From assembly GCF_020884795.1 (NCBI RefSeq), contig NZ_BBZF01000013.1, positions 375,791 through 439,790 of the forward strand: a DNA stretch of 64,000 nucleotides. The letters are read 5' to 3'. The DNA is from Micromonospora okii (GTDB lineage: Bacteria > Actinomycetota > Actinomycetes > Mycobacteriales > Micromonosporaceae). The notes below the pieces were generated by a model. The model searched no databases, was not told the DNA's origin, and worked only from the letters and a program-made list of their open reading frames with translations. This document shows positions 26,157 to 34,883 of the stretch, piece by piece (position 1 is the first letter of the stretch; each line of letters opens with the position of its first letter). The position numbers were made by a program, and so were the translations under genes.

Positions 26157-27428
26157 ATGGCCAGACGGGGCTGGGGAGGACCGATCGCCACCGCGATCGG
26201 GGTCGCTGCCGGCGCGGGCGCGGCCCAACTGGGCTTCGGCTACGGCCTGGGCATCATCGACTGGGCGGCGGCGACGGGCCCGGGCGCGGGCGAGGCGGCC
26301 TGGGTGGCGAGCCTCGCCTGGGCGAGCTGGATCGCGGCCACCTCGACCGTCGCGGGCGCGATCTGCGCCGGGCGCATGCGACGCGGTGCTGCGGGCGGTC
26401 CCGGGGCCGCCGCGCTGGCGGCCGCCGCAGCGCTCGGTGCCCTCGTCGCCGCGCTGCTGGTGGCCGCGCCGGCCCGGGTGGCGAGCGTGCCGGGCGTCGC
26501 CGCCCCGCAGGCCGTGGCCGCCGGGTACGCCGGTGCGGGCATCCTGATCGGGCTGCTGGTGGCGGTCTGGGCGCTGCGCTCGCCGGCTGCGGCGGCCAAC
26601 GTGATCGCCACCGTCGGCTGGCTCTGGCTGCTCGCCGTGGTCGCGGTGCTGGACGGGGTGCTCGCCGGGCGCGGGCTCACCGCCGCCCAGCTCGGCATCT
26701 GGCAGTTCAGCGGCGACCGGGCCGGCTTCTGGCTGCGGGACTGGTTCTACTGGCCCGGCGCGCTGCTGGCGCTCGGCTCGGCGCTGCTGATCGGGGCGCT
26801 GGCCGCGCGCCGGGCCGCCCGGTCGGCGGAGCACCGGCTCGGGGCTGCCGCCTCGGGCGGGGCCGGCCCGCTGCTCGTCGCGCTGGCGTACCTGCTGGCC
26901 GTGCCCGGGCTGACCACGCTGGGCAGGGAGCAGGTCTCGGCGCACCTCGTCGCCCCGTACGCCGTCGTCGTCGGCTTCGCCGGGTCGGTGCTGACCGCCG
27001 CGCTGGCCCAGCGCGCGGCCGGGCGGCGGGCCGTCGCGCCGGCCGCCGGCACCGGGCCGACCGATCGGTGGATCCCCCGGCAGCGCTCCGGCGGGAGCGA
27101 CCCGGCCCCGACGGAGCCAGCCGCCGTCCCGGCAGGGCCCGACCAGGGCGCGGAGGCCGGCCCGGACGCGGGGACCGCCTTGGAGGCGAGGACCGGCCCG
27201 AACGCGGAGGCCCGCCCGGACGCGACGGCCGGACCGGAGACGACGGCCGGACCGGAGACGACGGCCGGACCGGAGACGGGGGCGGAACCCGGGCCGGTGG
27301 CCCCGGCCGGGGGCGGGGTCGCGGCGGGGGCCGCCTCGGATCCCGTACCCGGGGAGGGTGCTCAGGGGGCCACGCAGCGCCGGCCGCCGGCGGGGCCGAG
27401 GCACCGCGACACCCGGCGCGCCCGCTGA
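26157..27428 (+). CDS. Polytopic membrane protein with repetitive hydrophilic tail
   Basis: A 423-aa protein of unknown function. About eight to nine hydrophobic helices occupy residues 10-295, rich in Ala/Gly. The C-terminal ~125 residues are acidic and low-complexity (Pro/Ala/Gly/Glu/Thr), including three tandem TAGPET units encoded by a perfect 18-bp repeat. No transporter or enzyme motif is evident. ATG at 26157 follows GGC with a weak ribosome site. It stands divergent from the PASTA gene and convergent with the GCS2-type ligase. Confidence 0.75.
   Translation: MARRGWGGPIATAIGVAAGAGAAQLGFGYGLGIIDWAAATGPGAGEAAWVASLAWASWIAATSTVAGAICAGRMRRGAAGGPGAAALAAAAALGALVAALLVAAPARVASVPGVAAPQAVAAGYAGAGILIGLLVAVWALRSPAAAANVIATVGWLWLLAVVAVLDGVLAGRGLTAAQLGIWQFSGDRAGFWLRDWFYWPGALLALGSALLIGALAARRAARSAEHRLGAAASGGAGPLLVALAYLLAVPGLTTLGREQVSAHLVAPYAVVVGFAGSVLTAALAQRAAGRRAVAPAAGTGPTDRWIPRQRSGGSDPAPTEPAAVPAGPDQGAEAGPDAGTALEARTGPNAEARPDATAGPETTAGPETTAGPETGAEPGPVAPAGGGVAAGAASDPVPGEGAQGATQRRPPAGPRHRDTRRAR
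27224..27277 (+). repeat. Three perfect 18-bp tandem repeats
   Basis: The unit GACGGCCGGACCGGAGAC occurs three times end to end (27224-27241, 27242-27259, 27260-27277) inside the membrane-protein gene, encoding repeated Thr-Ala-Gly-Pro-Glu-Thr. The unit keeps the reading frame, so copy number could vary without breaking the protein. Confidence 0.9.
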
Positions 27429-27435
27429 CCCCGGC

Positions 27436-28914
27436 TCAGTCGACCGGCCAGGTGTGGACCGGCTCGTTGCTCCGCTGGAGTTCGGCGTAGCGCTGCACCA
27501 TGTGGTGCAGGGCCGCGTCGCGGTCCATTCCCCGGTGGCGCTCGGCGGCCCAGACGGCCTCGGTCTGCCACACCGCGCCGTTGCGGCCGGTGCGGCAGCG
27601 CTGCTCGATGATCCCGAGCAGGCGGTCGCGCTCGGCCGGCGCGACGCCGAAGCGGTCCAGCCCGGTCGCCGCCTTCGGCAGCAGCGTGTCGAGCACCAGC
27701 TTCGTCACCGGCACCTCCCCGAGGCGCGGCCAGTGCAGGACCGCGTCCATGCCCCGCCGGGCGGCGGCGTGGAAGTTCTCCTCCGCCGAGCTGAACGTGA
27801 GCTGGCTCCAGATGGGGCGGTCCGCCTCGGCGAGGCCCCGGGCCAGCCCGAAGTAGAAGGCCGCGTTCGCGAGCATGTCGACCACGGTCGGCCCGGCCGG
27901 CAGCACCCGGTTCTCCACCCGCAGGTGGGGGCGGCCGTTCATGATGTCGTAGACGGGCCGGTTCCAGCGGTACACCGTGCCGTTGTGCAGCCGCAGCTCC
28001 GCCAGCTCGGGCACGCCACCGGCGTGCAGGACCTCGACCGGGTCCTCGTCCTCACAGATCGGCAGCAACGGCGGGAAGTAACGGACGTTCTCCTCGAACA
28101 GGTCGAAGATCGAGGTGATCCAGCGCTCGCCGAACCAGACCCGGGGGCGTACCCCCTGGGCCTTCAGCTCGTCGGGCCGCGTGTCGGTGGCCTGCTGGAA
28201 CAGGGCGACCCGGGTCTCCGCCCAGAGCTGGCGGCCGTACAGGAAAGGGGAGTTCGCCCCGACCGCCACCTGGACGCCCGCGATGGCCTGGGAGGCGTTC
28301 CAGTAGTCGGCGAAGCTGTCCGGCGCAACCTGGAGGTGGAACTGGAGGCTGGTGCAGGCGGCCTCCGGCGCGATGGAGTCGGTGTGCGTGCGCAGCCGCT
28401 CCACCCCACGGATGTCCAGCTCGATGTCCTCGCCGCGGGCACCCACGATCTGGTCGTTGAGCACCCGGTACCGCGCGGCGGTGGAGAGGTTGTCGGCCAC
28501 CAGGTGCCGCTCGGTGAGGGTGGGCAGGATGCCCACCAGGACGATGCGGGCGTCGGAGGTCGCCGCCCGCTCGTCGGCCCGGTTGAGGCTGTCGCGCAGG
28601 TCCCGTTCGTAGTCGGTGAAACCGGCGCCCTCGATCAGCCGGGGCTGGGCGTTCAGCTCCAGGTTGAACTGCCCCAGCTCCGTCTGGAACAGCGGGTCGG
28701 CGATGTCGGCGAGGATCTGCTCGTTGCGCATCGCCGGCTCGGCGGCCGGGTCCACCAGGTTCAGCTCGATCTCCAGGCCGGTCATGGGCCGGTCGGAGTC
28801 GAACCCGAAGTCGTCCAGCATCAGTGCGAAGACGTCCAGGCACCGCCGGACCTTCTGCCGGTAGCGGACCCGGTCCTCTCGGGAGAAGGCGCCCTGCTCG
28901 ACGTCCCTGCCCAT
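27436..28914 (-). CDS. Glutamate-cysteine ligase-like carboxylate-amine ligase (GCS2 family)
   Basis: ATP-dependent ligase of the YbdK/GCS2 fold, joining a carboxylate to an amine; the exact substrates are uncertain. The ATG at 28914 (MGRDVEQGAFS) has GGGAGGA just upstream, favoured over an in-frame start at 28965. The 492-aa protein shows MTGLEIELNLVDP near residue 40, ELGQFNLELNAQP, GILPTLTERHL, CTSLQFHLQV and HLRVENRVLPAGPTVVDM, typical of the family. It is long compared with the ~370-aa YbdK proteins and may be a distinct actinobacterial subgroup. No thiol-synthesis genes lie next to it. Confidence 0.85.
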   Translation of the reverse strand: MGRDVEQGAFSREDRVRYRQKVRRCLDVFALMLDDFGFDSDRPMTGLEIELNLVDPAAEPAMRNEQILADIADPLFQTELGQFNLELNAQPRLIEGAGFTDYERDLRDSLNRADERAATSDARIVLVGILPTLTERHLVADNLSTAARYRVLNDQIVGARGEDIELDIRGVERLRTHTDSIAPEAACTSLQFHLQVAPDSFADYWNASQAIAGVQVAVGANSPFLYGRQLWAETRVALFQQATDTRPDELKAQGVRPRVWFGERWITSIFDLFEENVRYFPPLLPICEDEDPVEVLHAGGVPELAELRLHNGTVYRWNRPVYDIMNGRPHLRVENRVLPAGPTVVDMLANAAFYFGLARGLAEADRPIWSQLTFSSAEENFHAAARRGMDAVLHWPRLGEVPVTKLVLDTLLPKAATGLDRFGVAPAERDRLLGIIEQRCRTGRNGAVWQTEAVWAAERHRGMDRDAALHHMVQRYAELQRSNEPVHTWPVD

Positions 28915-29327
28915 GTGTCCTCCCGGCGCGAGGCGCGACGGGGCATCCCGCCCCGCAGCGCGCATTGTGAAACATCTACGGTAAAAGCGCCCTACCGCGC
29001 CCGGCCAGAGGCCGACGCCGGACGATCACCGTGTCGGCGACCGCGACCGGCCCGGAAAAGCGCTCCCGACCGGCTCTCTACCCAGGTGGGACGGCTGTCG
29101 ACCCGTTGCGACCGAGAATGACCCGTGACAATTCGCACCTTCGGGGCCGACGGCCCGAGACCGGTCCGAGGGCGGACAGCGGCCCGAGACATGGCCCGAA
29201 GGCGGACGGGCGACCCGAGACACGCTCGAAGGCGGACGACGGCCCGGTGCACCACCCGAGGGGCGGACGGCACCGGGCCCGCGCCGACTGGTGCGGCGCG
29301 GGCCCGGGGTCCGATGGATGCGCGGGG
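28915..29327. other. 413-bp intergenic region with imperfect 30-bp repeats
   Basis: There is no convincing gene. At least three imperfect 30-bp tandem units (29168-29197, 29198-29227, 29228-29257) share a GARGGCGGAC start and CCCGAGAC-like middle; a weaker unit precedes them from about 29138. The section 28965-28985 upstream of the ligase is relatively A+T-rich and may hold its promoter. Confidence 0.5.
29168..29257. repeat. Imperfect 30-bp tandem repeat array
   Basis: Three adjacent 30-nt units begin GAGGGCGGACAGCGGCCCG, GAAGGCGGACGGGCGACCCG and GAAGGCGGACGACGGCCCG. Divergence is concentrated at the ends of units. The array is non-coding by context. Confidence 0.7.
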
Positions 29328-29909
29328 TCAGCCCTGGCGGACGGCCTCGCCCTCGATCTCGATCTTGATCTTCTTTCCGACCAGCACGCCGCCGGTCTCC
29401 AGGGCGACGTTCCAGGTCAGGCCGAAGTCCTCGCGGTCGATCTCCGCCGAGGCGGAGAAGCCGAAGATGTCCTGGCCGAAGGGGCTGCGGCCGGCGCCCT
29501 CGAACTCGACCTCCAGCTCCACCGGGCGGGTGACGCCCTTGACCGTCAGCTCGCCGGTGAGGACGAACTCGTTGCCCGCGTGGGACTTCACGCCCGTGCT
29601 GCGGTACTCCAGGGTCGGGAACGCCTCCGCGTCGAGGAACTCGGGGCTGCGCAGGTGGTTGTCCCGGTCGGTCTGCTTGGTGTCGATGCTGGCGGCCTGG
29701 ATGGTGGCGGTCACCGAGGAGGCCAGCGGGTCCTCCGCGACGGTGATCGTGGCCGTCGCGTCCGCGAACTCACCCCGGACCTTGCTGACCATCATGTGCC
29801 GGGCGACGAAGCCGACCCGCTTGTGCGCCGGGTCCAGCAGGTAGGTGCCGGGGGCCGGGATCGTGAGACCGTCCCACTCGCGGGTGGCCGGTCCGGTGCT
29901 GCTGGTCAT
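29328..29909 (-). CDS. YceI family lipocalin-like protein
   Basis: A 193-aa YceI-fold protein; family members bind polyisoprenoids or similar lipids in a beta-barrel and are linked to stress or isoprenoid-quinone handling. Diagnostic segments: GTYLLDPAHKRVGFVARHMMVSKVRGEF, SVTATIQAASIDTK, RDNHLRSPEFLDAEAFP and GELTVKGVTRPVELEVEF. It lacks a signal peptide, so it is probably cytoplasmic. The ATG has GGAGG upstream. It is divergent from a MarR regulator with a shared 100-bp control region, and is probably its target. Confidence 0.93.
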   Translation of the reverse strand: MTSSTGPATREWDGLTIPAPGTYLLDPAHKRVGFVARHMMVSKVRGEFADATATITVAEDPLASSVTATIQAASIDTKQTDRDNHLRSPEFLDAEAFPTLEYRSTGVKSHAGNEFVLTGELTVKGVTRPVELEVEFEGAGRSPFGQDIFGFSASAEIDREDFGLTWNVALETGGVLVGKKIKIEIEGEAVRQG

Positions 29910-29959
29910 GGTGCTGCCTCCAGGGTAGATCGTTTAAGAACCCAACGACTGACTAAGCA

Positions 29960-29990
29960 ACTATAAGCGAAACAACATTCCCTGTGTCAA
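29960..29990 (-). promoter_or_regulatory. Promoter of the YceI gene
   Basis: On the minus strand a perfect -35 TTGACA (29985-29990) is followed, after 18-19 nt, by TATAGT/TTATAG (29960-29966). This is one of the few consensus-like promoters in the window and lies in the region shared with the divergent marR gene. Confidence 0.65.
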
Positions 29991-30009
29991 GCACTGCTAC
30001 GATGGAGGC

Positions 30010-30513
30010 GTGGACCAGAACGTGTTCGACGACCCCCGGATCACCGCGGTCGGCCTGCTCTTCGAGGCGCACGCCGGCCTGTCGGCCCGGTTCGCCGCCC
30101 AGTTCGAGGAGCATGGCCTCTCCGCGGTCGAGTTCGAGGTGCTCACCCGCCTCGCCCGCTCGCCCGAGAACCAACTGCGCATGACCGACCTGGCCGCCCA
30201 GACCTCCCTCTCCACCAGCGGGGTGACCCGGGTGGTGGACCGGATGGAGCGCGACGGCCTGCTCTGCCGCCGGGCCTGCCCCTCCGACCGGCGCAGCTCC
30301 TACGCCTGCGTCACCGTCGCCGGGCTGAAGCGCCTCGACGAGACCCTCCCGGGGCACCTGCGGATCATCGAGCAGTGGTTCACCGGGCAACTGGAGCCGG
30401 CGGCGCTGCGCGCCCTGCTCGACGGCCTCCGCCAGGTGCGCGACGCGGTGCACCCGGGGGCGACCGCCGGCAGCGTCGAGTCGGCCCCGGAGGAGCAGCC
30501 GGCCGTCAAGTGA
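30010..30513 (+). CDS. MarR family transcriptional regulator
   Basis: A 167-aa winged-helix repressor-type protein. Motifs: LARSPENQLRMTDLAAQTSL, STSGVTRVVDRMERDGLL and CPSDRRSSYACVTVAG (wing). The N-terminal helix contains FEAHAGLSARFAAQFEEHG. The GTG at 30010 has its only purine-rich stretch (GGAGG, 30004-30008) one base away, too close for a ribosome site, while a -10-like TACGAT ends at 30003. The mRNA may therefore be leaderless. Divergent from the YceI gene, which it probably regulates together with itself. Confidence 0.9.
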   Translation: MDQNVFDDPRITAVGLLFEAHAGLSARFAAQFEEHGLSAVEFEVLTRLARSPENQLRMTDLAAQTSLSTSGVTRVVDRMERDGLLCRRACPSDRRSSYACVTVAGLKRLDETLPGHLRIIEQWFTGQLEPAALRALLDGLRQVRDAVHPGATAGSVESAPEEQPAVK

Positions 30514-30659
30514 CGCCGGAGTCCGACCGGGTGGCGACGCCCACCGGCAGAAAGACCGGCAGAACCGACCCATTCAGCGGCAGCTATCCGGGCGCATGGG
30601 ACGAAAGCCCTATCCACGGTGGCTACTGTGATCTCAGCGGGGGCGCACCGGGGGGTGCC

Positions 30660-30710
30660 GGCGCGAGCGATGAGCGAGGGGTAACGCCAGGGGGCTTCTT
30701 CGCTCGCGCC
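30660..30710. terminator. Long inverted repeat between marR and the NB-ARC regulator
   Basis: GGCGCGAGCGA (30660-30670) and TCGCTCGCGCC (30700-30710) form an 11-bp perfect stem with a 29-nt loop, in the 271-bp gap between convergent genes. It may act as a bidirectional terminator; no other feature was seen in that gap. Confidence 0.4.
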
Positions 30711-30784
30711 GCCCCCGCGGCAACCTCCCGCCGCCCTTCTGCGACAACTTCCCGACGGGCCCACGGCCTTCTCCCCGCCCGACC

Positions 30785-33457
30785 TCAGGGCCGCGCGGCA
30801 CCCGGGGGGACGCGGCTCAGCAGGGCCGCCTCCCGGGGCAGCAGGCTGATCCCGCCCTCCCGGCAGGCCCGGTCGAGCCGGTCGAGCACGTCCGGGTCGC
30901 CGGTGCTCGCCGCGAGCCCGACCAGGGCCTCCACCACGTCCCGCCGGTCCTGGCCGTCGACCGCCGCCTCGGCCGCGGCGGCGAACCACTCCGCGGCCAA
31001 CTCCCGGTCGCCCCGGCGCAGGGCGATGTTCGCCTCGATCAGTGCGCACGCCCCCTCCTCCCGCCGCCGCCCCGGGCAGCCGCGCGCCGGCTCGGAGCGG
31101 AGGGCCGCCGCACAGGTGGGGCGGGAACGCAGGCTCGACAGCACCTCGGCCGCCTCCTCCGGACGCCCGCCCTGGGCCAGCGCCAGCCCGACCGTGCCCA
31201 GGGCCCGGCGTCGCTGGCCGGGATCGCCGAGTTCCGCCAGGCCGGCGACCACGCGGCGGCCCTGCGCGACCGCGTCCGCGTACCGGCCCGCCAGCCGGGC
31301 CACCTCGGCGAGGTTCGCCCGGGCCAGCACGCGCAGCCGCCGCTCGCCCGCCTGGGCGGCCAGCCGGTCCACGGCGGCCAGCCGGCGGCGGGCGCCGGCC
31401 AGGTCCCCCACCCGGATGTCGTGCCAGGCGAGGTTGTTCTGCGCCACGGCCATGTCGCGTGCCCGGTGATGCCGGGTGGCCAGGGCGAGGACGGCGGCGG
31501 CCTGGTCGCGCGCCTCCCCGTGCCCGCCGGTGGCGATCAGCAGCGCGCAGAGCACCGTTCGCGCCTCCAGCTCCCCGGCCACGTCGCCGGCCCGGTGGAA
31601 GACCTCCAAGGCGTCCCGCGCCGCCGGCAGCTCCTGCGCCGCCGCGCCGTGCTCGACCGCCAGCCGGGCCGCCCCGATCGCCGCCCACGCACGCAGCCGG
31701 GGGTCGGCGTCGGCGGTACGCGGGTCGGCCAGCAACCGGCGGAGCCACTGCCGCCCGACGACATCCCGGCCCCGGAACCGCCACCAGCGGGCCAGGCCGG
31801 CGGCCAGCCGCAGCGCGGTCACCGGATCGTCGACGGCCGCGTGGGCCAGCGCGGCGGTGATGTCGCCGGTCGCCTCGTCCAGCCGGCGCAGCGCCGGGAG
31901 GAGCTGGGCCCCGGCCACCTCGGCGGCCGTCACGGCCACCAGCCGCGCGACGACCTCGGCGTGCCGGCGCCGTACCTCCGGCAGCTCCCCGGCCCCGGTA
32001 GCCTGCTCGGCCGCGAACTCCCGGACCGCGTCGAGCAGCCGGAACCGGAGCGGGCCGGTGCCCCGGACGCTGAGCAGCCCGAGCTGGAGCAGCCGGTCCA
32101 GCAGCGGCACCGGGTCGACCGACACCGTGCCCTCCGGGTCGCCGTCGTCGGCCAGCATCTCCTCGGCCAGCTCCACGGACCAGCGGTTGCGGAACGTGGA
32201 GAGCCGGCGCAGGGCGGCGCGCTCGTGCGGGGCGAGGAGGCGGTAGCTGGCCGCCACCGCGTCCCGCAGGGTGACGGTCGCCCCGTCCCCCGTCGTGCCG
32301 GCCGGTCGGTGACCCCGGGACGCGTGCCCCGCCCGGCCGCCCGGCTCGGCCGCCGCCCAGCCCGGACCGGGCGACGCCACGGGCGGGGTGGCGAGGTCGA
32401 GGACGCGGTCGCCGTACCGGTCGAGAAGCTCGTTGAGGTCGAGGATGCGCCCGCGGGCGGCCATCAGCTCGATGGCCAGCGGCAGCCCGCCCAGCCGGCG
32501 GGCCAGCGCGGCGAGGGCGGGCAGCTCGGCCGGGTCCGGCGGCTCGCGCCGCACCTGGGCCAGGCGGGCGGTGAACAGCGCCACCGCCGGGTAGCCGGCC
32601 AGCACGTCCGGCTCTGCCGGGTCGAGTTCGGGCGGGGGCACCTCCAAAGGGGCCACCGGCCGGACCCGTTCGCCGGACACCCCGGCCGGGTGCCGCCCGG
32701 TGACCAGCACCCGCAGGGTGGGCACCGCCCCGGCGAGCCGGTCCAGCGCCTCGGCCACCGGGTCGGGCGCGCGCTCCACGGCGTCGATCAGCAGCAGCGC
32801 CGGCCGGGCCGCGAGCCGGACGGTGAGGTCGGGCGGGCGGACCGCGCCGAACGCCGTCGCCACGGCGGAGAGCACGTCGGTCGCGTCCGAGCCCTCCCCG
32901 ACGAGCACCCCGGCCACGTCGCCCGGGGTGCGGGCGGCGACGGCGTGGGCGACGGTGAGGGCCAGCGCGGTCTTGCCCACCCCGGCCAGCCCCACCAGGC
33001 TGACCACCCGGGGACCGTGCTCGGCGGTGAGCAGGTCGACCAGCTCGGCCACGTCCCGCTCCCGGCCGATCAGCTCGACCGGGGGCGGGAGCGCCCCCGG
33101 CGTGCCGCCGGAATGGGCGACCGGCGGCGGCCCGGCGGGCGGGACGTGCGGGGAGCCCGGCGACGCGGACGCCGCGCGGGCCGGGCCGGCGGGCGGGACC
33201 GGGCCGCGGGCCGCCGCCTCGAACGCCGCCCGCGCCGGCCCGGTGAGGCCCAGCGCACCGGCCAGCAGGTCGACGGTGGTCCGCTGCGGGCGCGCGGACC
33301 GACCTCGCTCCAGGTCACGGACGGTCCGCACGCCGATGCCCGCCCGGGACGCCAGCTCGGCCTGGGTCAGGCCGGCGGCGCGCCGGTGCGCCCGCAGCAG
33401 GTCAGACATTCCGGTACGACCGTCCGCGCCCGCCGGACGGTCATGATCGGGAGTCAT
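30785..33457 (-). CDS. HTH-type regulator with NB-ARC-like ATPase and TPR-like C-terminal region
   Basis: Large multidomain regulator (890 aa from ATG 33457). An N-terminal XRE helix-turn-helix (RAHRRAAGLTQAELASRAGIGVRTVRDLERG) is followed by a Pro/Ala linker and an ATPase module with Walker A GLAGVGKTALAL, Walker B-like PALLLIDAVE and GLPLAIELMA, typical of STAND/NB-ARC regulators. The C-terminal half is Ala/Leu/Arg-rich helical repeat, like TPRs of AfsR-related proteins. The start is uncertain: MTPDHD at 33457 or MSDLLRAHR at 33409. Neighbours do not suggest a target. Such regulators often control secondary metabolism. Confidence 0.8.
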   Translation of the reverse strand: MTPDHDRPAGADGRTGMSDLLRAHRRAAGLTQAELASRAGIGVRTVRDLERGRSARPQRTTVDLLAGALGLTGPARAAFEAAARGPVPPAGPARAASASPGSPHVPPAGPPPVAHSGGTPGALPPPVELIGRERDVAELVDLLTAEHGPRVVSLVGLAGVGKTALALTVAHAVAARTPGDVAGVLVGEGSDATDVLSAVATAFGAVRPPDLTVRLAARPALLLIDAVERAPDPVAEALDRLAGAVPTLRVLVTGRHPAGVSGERVRPVAPLEVPPPELDPAEPDVLAGYPAVALFTARLAQVRREPPDPAELPALAALARRLGGLPLAIELMAARGRILDLNELLDRYGDRVLDLATPPVASPGPGWAAAEPGGRAGHASRGHRPAGTTGDGATVTLRDAVAASYRLLAPHERAALRRLSTFRNRWSVELAEEMLADDGDPEGTVSVDPVPLLDRLLQLGLLSVRGTGPLRFRLLDAVREFAAEQATGAGELPEVRRRHAEVVARLVAVTAAEVAGAQLLPALRRLDEATGDITAALAHAAVDDPVTALRLAAGLARWWRFRGRDVVGRQWLRRLLADPRTADADPRLRAWAAIGAARLAVEHGAAAQELPAARDALEVFHRAGDVAGELEARTVLCALLIATGGHGEARDQAAAVLALATRHHRARDMAVAQNNLAWHDIRVGDLAGARRRLAAVDRLAAQAGERRLRVLARANLAEVARLAGRYADAVAQGRRVVAGLAELGDPGQRRRALGTVGLALAQGGRPEEAAEVLSSLRSRPTCAAALRSEPARGCPGRRREEGACALIEANIALRRGDRELAAEWFAAAAEAAVDGQDRRDVVEALVGLAASTGDPDVLDRLDRACREGGISLLPREAALLSRVPPGAARP

Positions 33458-33560
33458 GGGCAGGAAGGTTACGGATCGGGTCCGACGGCCGGCAGGCAAC
33501 CGTCGCCCTGACGACGTCCGACGGCGCGGATATCCGACAATGGGCCCCCCGGCGGTCGCC

Positions 33561-33612
33561 CGTGACAGGGGTTCCCTTCTCCACCGGGGGCGTTAAGAAG
33601 GTGCCCTTCCTT
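33561..33612. repeat. GTTAAGAAGG-type intergenic element after the acyl-CoA dehydrogenase
   Basis: The sequence TTCCCTTCT, then CGTTAAGAAGGTGCCCTTCC, abuts the stop of the minus-strand acyl-CoA dehydrogenase. AGAAGG can pair with upstream CCTTCT or with downstream CCTTCCT, giving alternative hairpins. From memory, similar GTTAAGAAGG...CCCTTCCT elements recur between genes in Micromonospora; this could be a repeat family acting as terminator. Confidence 0.5.
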
Positions 33613-34770
33613 TCAGCTCAGGCCGAGGTCGCGGGCGATGATCATGCGCTGGACCTCGCTGGTGCCCTCGCCGATCTCCAGGATCTTGGAGTCGCGCCAG
33701 AACCGCGCCACCGGGTACTCGTTCATGAAGCCGTAGCCGCCGTGGATCTGGGTGGCCTCGCGGGCGTTGTCCACCGCGATGGTGGTGGCGTGCAGCTTGG
33801 CGATGGCCGCCTGCCGCTTGAACGGCTCGCCGGCCAGCATCCGGGCCGCCGCGTCGTAGTAGGCCAGGCGGGCGGTGTGCGCCTTCATCTCCATGTCGGC
33901 GATCTTGAACTGGATCGCCTGGTAGGCACCGATCGGCTGGCCGAACGCCTGACGCTCCTTCGCGTACCCGATCGACTCGTCGACGCAGCCCTGGGCGAGG
34001 CCGACGGCGAGGGCGGCGATGGCGATCCGACCCTCGTCGAGGATGCGCAGGAACTGGGCGAAGCCCCGGCCGCGCTCGCCGAGCAGGTTGGCCGCCGGGA
34101 CCCGGCAGTCGTCGAACGTCAGCTCGTGGGTGTCGGAGGCGTTCCAGCCGACCTTCGAGTAGCCGGGCGCGACGGTGAAGCCGGGGGTGCCGGACGGCAC
34201 GATGATCGTGGACAGCTCCTTGCCGCCGTCCGGTCGAGTGCCGGTGACCGCGGTGACCGTCACCAGGGCGGTGATGTCGGTGCCCGAGTTGGTGATGAAC
34301 GCCTTCGAGCCGTTGATCACCCACTCGTCCGTGGACTCGTCCAGCACGGCCCGGGTCTGGGTGCCGCCGGCGTCGGAGCCGGTGCCCGGCTCGGTGAGCC
34401 CGAAGCCGGCGAGGGCCTCGCCGCTGACCAGCTTCGGCAGCCAGCGCGCCTTCTGCTCGGCCGTGCCGAAGCGGAAGATCGGCATCGCGCCGAGGGAGAC
34501 CGCCGCCTCCAGGGTGATCGCCACGCTGGAGTCGACCCGGGCCAGCTCCTCCAGCGCCAGGCAGAGCGCGAAGTAGTCGCCGCCCATGCCGCCGTGCTCC
34601 TCCGGGAAGGGCAGCCCGAACAGGCCCATCTTGCCCATCTGCCGGATCACCTCGTACGGGAAGGTGTGCTTCTCGTAGTGCTCGGCGATGACCGGGGCGA
34701 CCACCTCGCGGGCGAAGTCCCGCACGCTGGACCGCAGCGCCTCTTGCTCGTCGGTGAGCCGGAAGTCCAT
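33613..34770 (-). CDS. Acyl-CoA dehydrogenase (isovaleryl/short branched-chain type)
   Basis: FAD enzyme oxidising an acyl-CoA to the 2,3-enoyl-CoA and passing electrons to ETF. The 385-aa protein is standard size, with GFGLTEPGTGSDAGG (FAD/substrate), KAFITNSG, GWNASDTHELTFDDCRVP, QAFGQPIGAYQAIQFKIADM and the C-terminal IHGGYGFMNEYPVARFWRD followed by EGTSEVQ, whose Glu is the likely catalytic base. It lies downstream of AccD1 on the same strand. With HMG-CoA lyase, AccA1 and a TetR gene further along this suggests isovaleryl-CoA oxidation in leucine breakdown; substrate assignment is contextual. Confidence 0.9.
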   Translation of the reverse strand: MDFRLTDEQEALRSSVRDFAREVVAPVIAEHYEKHTFPYEVIRQMGKMGLFGLPFPEEHGGMGGDYFALCLALEELARVDSSVAITLEAAVSLGAMPIFRFGTAEQKARWLPKLVSGEALAGFGLTEPGTGSDAGGTQTRAVLDESTDEWVINGSKAFITNSGTDITALVTVTAVTGTRPDGGKELSTIIVPSGTPGFTVAPGYSKVGWNASDTHELTFDDCRVPAANLLGERGRGFAQFLRILDEGRIAIAALAVGLAQGCVDESIGYAKERQAFGQPIGAYQAIQFKIADMEMKAHTARLAYYDAAARMLAGEPFKRQAAIAKLHATTIAVDNAREATQIHGGYGFMNEYPVARFWRDSKILEIGEGTSEVQRMIIARDLGLS

Positions 34771-34883
34771 CGGTTCCTCCTGGTACGGGTTCCTCCGCCG
34801 GGCGCTCGTGACGCCGACGGGTGGGGTGGTTCTCGAATCCGGGGTGCCGGTGCCGCCCGGGGGTGGGGGCGGTCGCCCGCCGG

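Noticed and set aside
29125-29844. Plus-strand frame with 10-residue Arg-rich repeats
   Set aside because: No ribosome site, and most of it lies antisense to the YceI gene; the repeat follows from the 30-bp DNA repeat.
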